Positions 57,631-64,000 of a stretch of DNA of 64,000 nucleotides are shown here, piece by piece. The translations under genes were made by a program, and so were the position numbers. Positions within the stretch are counted from its first letter, which is position 1; every line of letters begins with the position of its first letter. This stretch comes from Sabellastarte sp. h YS-2021 (taxonomy: Eukaryota > Annelida > Polychaeta > Sabellida > Sabellidae): NCBI GenBank assembly GCA_964017235.1, contig OZ024935.1:88689052-88753051 (forward strand), in the 5' to 3' direction. The notes below the pieces were generated by a model. It was not told where the DNA came from. It saw only the letters and a program-made list of their open reading frames with translations, and did not search any database.

Positions 57631-58350
57631 TCTCTTGAGTGTGTTTTACAAGGGCTGAATCTAAATGATATTCGTAGCCCATGAACGAAAACACCTGAGT
57701 AGGTTTCAGTTCTGACTTTTCCTGATTTATGATCCTCCCCAAGGACTGGGTTAGATCTACCACTGCCTGAGTGTTCAGTTGGGCTTCCTCCTGAGACTGG
57801 GACCTGATCAGCCAGTTGTCCAGGTATTGGTAAAGTCTGAGACCTCTGGAGAGGGCCATTAGGTTCACTTCCTTTACAATTATTGTAAAGACCTGGGGGG
57901 AGCTGTGGCCAGTCTGAAGGGGAGGGATGTGAGCTGGAACACCCGAGACCTGTGGCTAAACCTTAGGTATTTCCTTGAGAGTGGATGTATGGGGATGTGA
58001 AGGTAGGCGTCCGATAGATCTATCGATGATACCCATTCCCCTGGAATCAGGGAGGTCCTGATATGTGTAGAAAAGTGTTGAGCCTGCTTAGGTCTATTAC
58101 TGGCCTCCACCTCTGGTGAGGCTTGGGTACAAGAAACAGGTGACTGTAAAACCCCGAGAGATTTTACATTTTCCACCCTATCGATTGCGTTTTTTGACAG
58201 CAGAGACTGGATACAATCTGCCAGAGCTTGGTCTTTTTGGTAGGGCCTTGTATTCTGATACAATCACAGGAAATCCGACCAAGTTGGGTTTTGAGAGGAA
58301 TGGCAGAACGTAGCCATTTGTGATAATGTTTAACACGTTTGAGGAACATT
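57599..58350 (-). pseudogene. DIRS-like reverse transcriptase
   Basis: Fingers/palm segment 'GEWVSSIDLSDAYLHIPIHP' (about 58043-57985) holds the first catalytic Asp, followed by 'RKYLRFSHRSRVFQLTSLPF'. After a frame change near 57870 comes 'LRLYQYLDNWLIRSQSQEEA', in which the usual YLDD reads YLDN, as in some DIRS-group enzymes. It ends with 'FSFMGYEYHLDS'. The order gag-RT-RNase H-recombinase on one strand is diagnostic of DIRS-type elements and excludes LTR retroelements and LINEs. Confidence 0.92.
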
Positions 58351-58392
58351 TGTTTATTTGCCAGTCTCTGCTGAAAGAATGGAGGCGACTTC

Positions 58393-58735
58393 CTACTGGT
58401 GGACTGAGTGAGGCTTTGGAGGAGTCATTGGGAGGGGGGGGGGGTTTCCATGCCCTCGTCCCCTATGGTGGGGTCGAAAACGACCCCTGGAGCCTCTGAA
58501 GTTTGGTTTTCCTCGGCCAGAGGAAAACAATTGGCTACTGCTTTGGGAGGAATTGCCCCCATAGGGGAGTTTCCTGTAGGAGCTCAATGTCATGGGGATC
58601 ACGAAAGGGCTGGTTTTGATAGGGTCCAAAACCCTGAGAGTTTTTTCCAGTGCCTTTTTTAAGGAGGAAGTCCTCTCCATCTTTTACCAGTTGAGACTTG
58701 AAGAGAGGAGTAGGCCAGAAGGGCGAGTTCCTTCC
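58393..58735 (-). pseudogene. DIRS-like gag, 3' part
   Basis: Basic, glycine-rich C-terminal part: 'NFRGSRGRFRPHHRGRGHGN' and 'PPPLPMTPP', preceded by 'SPFWPTPLFKSQLVKDGED'. Such RG-rich ends bind nucleic acid in retroelement gag proteins. The upstream part of gag continues on the other side of the repeat at 58736-58988. Confidence 0.75.
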
Positions 58736-58988
58736 AACTGATTTACTCAACAGTGACATCCTCAAAGAAGCTATTGCTCAGCTATGCACGAGCTACAGGT
58801 CTGCAACTTTACTATGTTATAGCTGATCCAAAAGTAGATAACATATTTCAAGGAAATTTTCTAAATGCAATAGTTCACAAGTAACAAGTGATTTTATTCA
58901 TTATGGAAGGTACTAAAAAGTCAGAAAGTAGCTATTACTCACTTGGCTAATGGGATAGACTCACAAGTTACCATGTTGAAGCTATAGA
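58736..58988 (+). repeat. repeat fragment interrupting gag
   Basis: 'AACTGATTTACTCAACAGTG' through 'ACCATGTTGAAGCTATAGAA'. It corresponds to a shortened version of 51125-51650, with internal units missing. It separates two parts of gag that otherwise read on. No duplicated target bases were seen at its edges. Confidence 0.75.
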
Positions 58989-59770
58989 ATGGGTCTGGGC
59001 CATCCAAAATTTGGTTTTTGGTCTTCCTGAGAGAAGACCTGGCACTGTAGAAGTACTGAGTACTTCTCCCAGTAGGGCACTGAAGAAGTCCTGGCAAAGT
59101 AGCCGTGAAATTGATGGTGGAGAGGTTTTTGTTTTTGTTCCTTAAGGATATGAAGAGGAACCTTGGCAACAGGGGCCCCAGAGGGTTTGGGCAAAATACA
59201 GATTTTAGCAAAATCTGTGTTGAGCTCCTGAAGCTTGTCTTCAAAACAAGGTTGTCCCACCTTGTAGTATTTAGATGTTGAAGCTGGAGGTTTTATGTAC
59301 TTACCCTCAAGTAAGTTAGAGGCCAAGAAATCTTGCTCGAACTTCTCAAAGGCGTCCTTGAGAAAAGGGCTCAGGGGGAGCATGGCAGAAGGGCCTCTAG
59401 GCCTAAGCTCCCGTTGGCCTTTCTCGTCGTCTAGGCCTAGCACAGTAGTAAAGGACCTAGGCAGAGTTTCCCTGGGATCAGGGAGATCAAGGATTTGCCT
59501 GAAGGTTTCAACTTCCTCTGTGTACTGGGAAGGTTGATCATTCATATCTACCTCCCTATAGAAGACTGGATCTGAGCTGGCCTGGGGTTGAGGTTCTGGA
59601 GGAACCTTAGGTTGAGATTGTGTAAACTCTCGGGTATGGACAGAGGACTTGTCTTCCTCTGCAGATGACTGAGATTTGTGGATGGGTTTGGACTTATGTT
59701 TCCTCTTGTCAGAATGTTTTTTGTGTTTACGTCTTCCCTGGTAGTACTCGGAATACTCGACTGTAGTGCA
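58989..59770 (-). pseudogene. DIRS-like gag, 5' part
   Basis: An open frame of ~260 codons with a basic, serine-rich start ('QGRRKHKKHSDKRKHKSK'), an acidic/proline middle ('KVPPEPQPQASSDP') and a conserved-looking core: 'ILDLPDPRETLPRSF', 'LPLSPFLKDAFEKFEQDFLA' and 'FCQ'-like ends. It is likely the capsid-type protein that packages the RNA. The first codons (59809 to about 59763) belong to the neighbouring repeat and not to gag, so the true N-terminus and the 5' terminal repeat are lost. Confidence 0.8.
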
Positions 59771-60290
59771 ATAAAATTGAATTTTTAAAATGTTTCTGTA
59801 AAGAGGCATTAAACTTGTGACTTAATACCCAAAGGACCTAATGTCTGCTTGAAATGACAGTTTCAAACATTTTTCCAAATAAATAACATTTTCATTTGAT
59901 TCTATATTGGATGAAAATCACCAACTCAAACAGCTTTTTAGATAAACAACATTTTCAATTTTGGCCAAAATTCAAGATAAATTTAGAAAAATTTATTAAT
60001 ATTTTTCAGATCCTGATGGTTTCCAAGATTTTTGCAAATTACTCCTGTTAATAGCAAAGTAAAGTTACTACTCATACCTAGAGTGATAGATTTTTATAGC
60101 AGTGACCACACTGTTGCTGGGGGGGGGAAAGTAGGGCAGTCTGTGGCCATAAATATATTATAACTTGCATAGTTTAAAAGTGATAAGATATTAACTCATA
60201 ATAGCTAATTAGCTCTTAAGAACATGGTTATGGAGCTTAACACCTCAAAGCAATACCAAGCAAGGTGTGGACACTATAATTCTCCATACC
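59763..60290 (+). repeat. fragment of the 'AGAGGCATTA' array family
   Basis: 'AAAGAGGCATTAAACTTGTG', 'CATTTTCAATTTTGGCCAAA' and 'ACTCATACCTAGAGTGATAG' resemble 9640-10540. A G8-9 run lies at about 60119. It directly abuts the gag gene. Confidence 0.6.
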
Positions 60291-60299
60291 AAATTTGGC

Positions 60300-61075
60300 T
60301 AAGAACCCCGTGCACTTTTCTCTGTGCGAGTAGAACCTTAGCATTACTCAACATGCAGACATAGTGGGGAGCAGTGTCATGGAGAAAGACTGGGTAAAAG
60401 CCATAAACTAGTGCAGGTATGTCTTTGCAAAGAGATAGATTTTCAACTTCTGTCTGAATGAGAGAAGTGGATGAACATTCATCAGGTAAATCATTCCTAT
60501 CTCTAGAGCACCACATGCAAAACTGAGGCTGAAATGACAGATTTATATATTAATGAGGCAAAGTCTGGGCCCTTGAGGAGCAACACAACTTCGGTTTGAC
60601 TTCTACATGTACTGTACACACTATGTCTAGGTTCAAAACATTTTGGATAACCACTTGGTAGGAATTTGCACACTAGTAAGCAATCTTAAGCACAGAATGA
60701 GTTTCACTAGGCAACCAATGGACAATCTAACAGGTGTGATGTACGAGTATTTGGTGGTATTGGTAATGATTCTAGCAAGATTGTTCTGGACAAATTGCAG
60801 CTTACAAAGATTCCAGAGGGACTCCTAAATAAGGAATTACAGTAGTCAAGTTGACTACCAACCAAAGCATTTTAGCCGTAAGAGCAGCATCACATGTGAT
60901 TGCCTCAGATGCTTGAGATCCCAGATTTCAGTAAAGCAAAACCTACAGGTGTTCTGATTATGCCTTGAGAAAGAACAATCTGTCAAACCATACACCAAAG
61001 TTCCTGACCACCTCAGCAGGATAAGAGGAAATTGCCAAGAATATTGACTGGGAAAAATTAGTTGATTTTTCATGC
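60300..61075 (-). pseudogene. third LINE copy, 3' part only, heavily decayed
   Basis: Base-level similarity to 38180-38800: 'CTAAATAAGGAATTACAGTA' and 'GTCAAGTTGACTACCAACCA', 'GCCGTAAGAGCAGCATCACA', 'TTGACTGGGAAAAATTAGTT'. The coding trace 'DRNDLPDECSSTSLI' fits the end region of ORF2 ('WNELPDNVRSATSTAS' in the first copy). Frames are broken throughout. It is the oldest of the three LINEs. Confidence 0.8.
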
Positions 61076-61079
61076 TTAA

Positions 61080-61370
61080 AAATTACCCTCTGAAATATTA
61101 ACATCCTGTGCCTTGTGGCTTCTGAGGTATAGCCCAAACAAGATTTTAAAGGTGAAAATCACTGTCAAGGTCAAATGACATACCAAGCTAGCACTACCAA
61201 TGCTTATTAACATCTGCTAACAATGTTCCCACTCAGTATAAACTTTCTACACCTTGTATTTTGAGATACAGTCCCAGTATGATTTTTCCTGCCACTTACC
61301 CAGCCAACCAACCACTTGACCTCTCACCCAGCCAGCTGCCATGTATGAAAACTTTAAAGGTGCAGTAAAG
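61080..61370 (+). repeat. decayed unit and end module of the AGGTCA family
   Basis: 'CTTGTGGCTTCTGAGGTATA', 'GCCCAAACAAGATTTTAAAG' and 'TTTTTCCTGCCACTTACCCA' correspond to one array unit plus the C-rich end module. The palindrome is no longer recognisable. Confidence 0.65.
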
Positions 61371-61626
61371 ATGTAGCAAAGCAAAGTAGAAAGGATATCA
61401 GGCAGATCATAGAAGTTTACTGGAAGATCATCTGATTAATGTGAATGATTTAACCTGAAAGAGATGAAGTGTGCACCACAGAGATATATTACCAAATTTT
61501 TAAAATTGCTAAGCTGCAATGCTAAATGGACAAAACCTTTAACACAAGCATATATAAGCATTAATTAAGAACCAGAAATGGCAAGATATGTAAAATAGCG
61601 TAACATGGCATAAAAAATGTTCTTTT

Positions 61627-61766
61627 TTATAACCAGTTCCCAATATTCTGTGAGGATTTGATTTTCTACCAAAACTACATGAAAAGCTGAAGGTTTTTAT
61701 AACCAGTTCCCAATATCCTGCGCAGATTTGATTTTCTACCTAAATGGCATGACAAGCTGAAGGTTT
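61627..61766 (+). repeat. 70-bp tandem duplication
   Basis: 'TTATAACCAGTTCCCAATAT' begins copies at 61627 and 61697, each ending 'AAGCTGAAGGTTT'. They differ at about eight positions. Confidence 0.9.
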
Positions 61767-61819
61767 ACTGTTCACACCACTAGCCAATACAGCTTGCAGG
61801 TATATCATGTGCCACTTGA

Positions 61820-61882
61820 AAAGAGGGCTCAAAGTTCTGACCAGCAGGCCAAGACTGCTGGTCAGAACTTTGAGCCCTCTTT
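61820..61882. repeat. perfect 28-bp inverted repeat with 7-nt loop
   Basis: The left arm (61820-61847) starts AAAGAGGGCTCAAAGTTCTG and ends CCAGCAG. The right arm (61855-61882) is its exact reverse complement. The loop is GCCAAGA. Nothing like it is seen elsewhere in the window. Confidence 0.95.
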
Positions 61883-62204
61883 AATTTACTGCTTTAATGA
61901 CTCAAACCTCAAAAATTACTGAAGAACAGTAGTACACTGATTAGGTACCCCCCCACCCACAGTTGAAAGTTACGAGTCAGTCTGGTTTGTTTTTTGATGG
62001 GGTATAATCTGACTGGTACAAAAGCCCATACATAGGAGATCAGCAAGGGAGATGTAACAATGTGTAGATAATGTATTATGAAATATATATTACACATCAA
62101 TTTCAAAATGTTAAAAATCAGTCTCCAATATGAAACACAAAGTGCTTAATATACTTATGCATCTTGGTATTTAATTTATTTTAACAAAAATGGTAATTAT
62201 ATGC

Positions 62205-63010
62205 AGATAAAAGAAACAGTAGCAAAACTAGCACTTGTAAATAAAATAACTTTTTAAATACAATTAACAATGAAAAATAAACAACTAATTTTAAATAGAA
62301 GCACTTCTGATATGCAATTCTCGAAAACAACTTTAACATTTTTATAATTTATGCATTTAGTAGGTTTTTTATTTCAGAAAAATATGTGAATGAAACAGTA
62401 GCAAAACTAGCACTTGTAAATAAAATAACTTTTTAAATACAATTAACAATGAAAAATAAACTACTAATTTCAAATAAAAGCACTTCTGATATGCAATTCT
62501 CGAAAACAACTTTAACATTTTTATAATTTATGCATTTAGCAGGTTATTTATTTCAGAAAAATATGTAAATGAAACAGTAGCAAAACTAGCAGTTGCAAAT
62601 AAAATAACTTTTAAATACAATTAATGAAGAAAAATAAACAACTAATTTTAAATAAAAGCATTTCTGATATGCAATTATTGAAAATAACTAACATTTTTAT
62701 TATTTATGCATTTAGCAGGTTATTTATTTCAGAAAAATATGTAAATGAAACAGTAGCAAAACTAGCAGTTGCAAATAAAATAACTTTTAAATACAATTAA
62801 TGAAGAAAAATAAACAACTAATTTTAAATAAAAGCATTTCTGATATGCAATTATTGAAAATAACATTTTTATTATTTATGCATTTAGCAGGCTATTTATT
62901 CAGAAAAATATGTAAATGAGACAGTAGCAAACTTAGCAGTTGCAAATAAAATAACTTCTTTTATACAATTAATGAAAAATAAATATAACTGATTTTAAAT
63001 AAAACAAATT
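62205..63010 (+). repeat. ~179-bp tandem array, about 4.5 copies
   Basis: Units begin with GAAACAGTAGCAAAACTAGC at 62213, 62392, 62571, 62747 and 62918, so spacing is 179, 179, 176 and 171. Identity is highest between neighbours, and the length shrinks towards the right. Very AT-rich, with no coding content. Confidence 0.95.
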
Positions 63011-63159
63011 CTGGTTTACAATTATCAAAAACAAATGTAACAGTTTAAATAAAATTAAATATGAAAACACCAACTTTGAAGCCAGATCTCAATATCAGTA
63101 TTTGTTCAAGATTGGTCAAAGTGAACAACAGTCAAATTTGAGAGGGGGGACACAGGGTC

Positions 63160-63730
63160 AGCCTGGCCCGCCTAAAGGTCCATCCGGATCCCGAAAATGG
63201 GACTTGCCCTAGTTGAAAAGTCTCAAAAATTGCACTAGTGGCCTACATCAATCCAGCAGGAGACCTCCCCTTAGGAGAGACACACTAAGGGGGTCCCAGC
63301 CACTAGTGTTTCCTACAGGAAGCGAAAAGTCTCAAGTATCAGTAACCTATGTCAATCCAGGAGAGCTCCCCTTGGGCGAGACAAACCAAGGGGGTTCAAT
63401 TTATTTATTTATTTATTTGGGGTTTTACGTCGCTTTCAACACTGTACAGGTCATATCACGACAGGTAGTTGGAAGGGCAGAGGAAACCAGTACATATAGT
63501 TCGCTAGGGTTCTGTACTGTAAACTGCCGACCAACGGCAAGCAACTACCAGCTTTCCCACTTACGGCCATGACGGGGATCGAACCCCGGCCGCAGAGGTG
63601 GGAGGCGAGAGTGTTACCACTCTGCCACCGTGGCCCCAAGGGGGTTCAAGTTACTGAAGGTAGGAAAATGTCCCATCTTAAAATCTCAACATAACACAGT
63701 GACCTGTATCAATCCCCAAAAATGGGAGAA
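63160..63730 (+). repeat. ~100-bp tandem repeat split by a SINE
   Basis: Units contain 'AAAAGTCTCAA', 'CCTACATCAATCCAGCAGGA' and 'CTCCCCTTAGGAGAGACA', recurring from about 63215 and 63325, and weakly from about 63660. The SINE at 63400-63637 sits between the second and third. Confidence 0.7.
63400..63637 (-). mobile_element. tRNA-derived SINE with 12-bp target duplication
   Basis: Minus-strand copy: starts GGGGCCACGGTGGCAGAGTG (A box), B-box 'GGGTTCGATCCCC', ends 'GCGACGTAAAACCCC' and (AAAT)n. AAGGGGGTTCAA is repeated at 63388-63399 and 63638-63649. Its B box fits the consensus better than the other two copies, so it may be the youngest. Confidence 0.95.
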
Positions 63731-64000
63731 CTTTAATTTCACTTGCATTATTTCAAAAGTATGACGCATTGTATTTTGGCGCAGTTACAGATTTTGAGTG
63801 TTGTAACAGAGACCGTAGTACCAAATATTTATATATTTATAGTACTGTTGGTGAAACCCATTGGTTTCCCCAAAATAGACACAGTAGAATATGACAACGA
63901 AAAATTATGTTATTCAACTGCTTCCATCTCAAGATCTTGGCATAAATTTTTGCAAAACTTAGGTCTGAGATGAAACGCATGGCAATTATAGTACATGAAG

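Noticed and set aside
61820..61882. A microRNA gene
   Set aside because: The stem is perfectly paired with a very short loop, unlike typical animal precursors. Without expression data it is only a hairpin.
2036..63637. Three tRNA genes
   Set aside because: The A and B boxes are followed by a conserved non-tRNA body and tail, with target duplications. These are SINEs, and the tRNA-like heads would not fold into complete acceptor stems.

Overview
This is a window of animal nuclear DNA that is almost entirely transposable-element sequence. It is AT-rich and intron-bearing, with tRNA-derived SINEs, CR1/L2/Crack-like LINEs, DIRS-type tyrosine-recombinase retroelements, a PIF/Harbinger relic with its MADF partner, a hAT MITE and many long tandem arrays. 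That mix suits a marine invertebrate (lancelet, hemichordate, mollusc, brachiopod or similar). The sequence alone does not fix the phylum. There is no prokaryotic organisation.

Only one host gene has convincing support: the last two exons (6814-6627 and 5422-4756, minus strand) of a protein I do not recognise. Their splice phases match and the joined frame is open to the stop.

Layout: 1-2 kb, a recombinase fragment and an array of 'GGCCGCCATTTTTGG' units. 2-3.5 kb, two SINEs with clean target-site duplications. 4.7-6.8 kb, the host gene. 7.4-12.1 kb, a chain of tandem arrays ending in a hairpin tail. 12.5-20.6 kb, a decayed tyrosine-recombinase retroelement between 198-bp inverted repeats, each with a further terminal-inverted-repeat segment on its outer side. 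20.6-24.3 kb, a hairpin-tailed element with a nested hAT MITE (perfect 8-bp target duplication). 24.9-27 kb, minisatellites. 27-32.4 kb, more array elements and tails. 33.9-38 kb, a minisatellite and nested terminal-inverted-repeat elements. 38-41.1 kb, a nearly full-length ORF2 of a dead LINE. 41.7-44.7 kb, fold-back elements and a MADF fragment. 46-49 kb, the PIF/Harbinger relic. 49.4-50.6 kb, a second LINE. 50.6-55.6 kb, composite arrays. 55.6-59.8 kb, a DIRS-like retroelement with gag, RT, RNase H and recombinase, all broken. 60.3-61.1 kb, a third LINE. 61.6-63.7 kb, tandem repeats, a perfect 28-bp hairpin and a third SINE.

The most unusual feature is a shared modular plan. Several elements with unrelated tandem-repeat cores carry the same 3' tail ending in a GC-rich hairpin, and a matching 'AAGCGTCCC' motif is seen at some 5' ends. 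This resembles Helentron-associated non-autonomous elements (HINE/DINE-1 type), but the link is inference. Many of the cores also share a 'CGGTTTYNGAGATA' motif. One family carries perfect AGGTCA direct repeats, the form bound by nuclear receptors, in many units.
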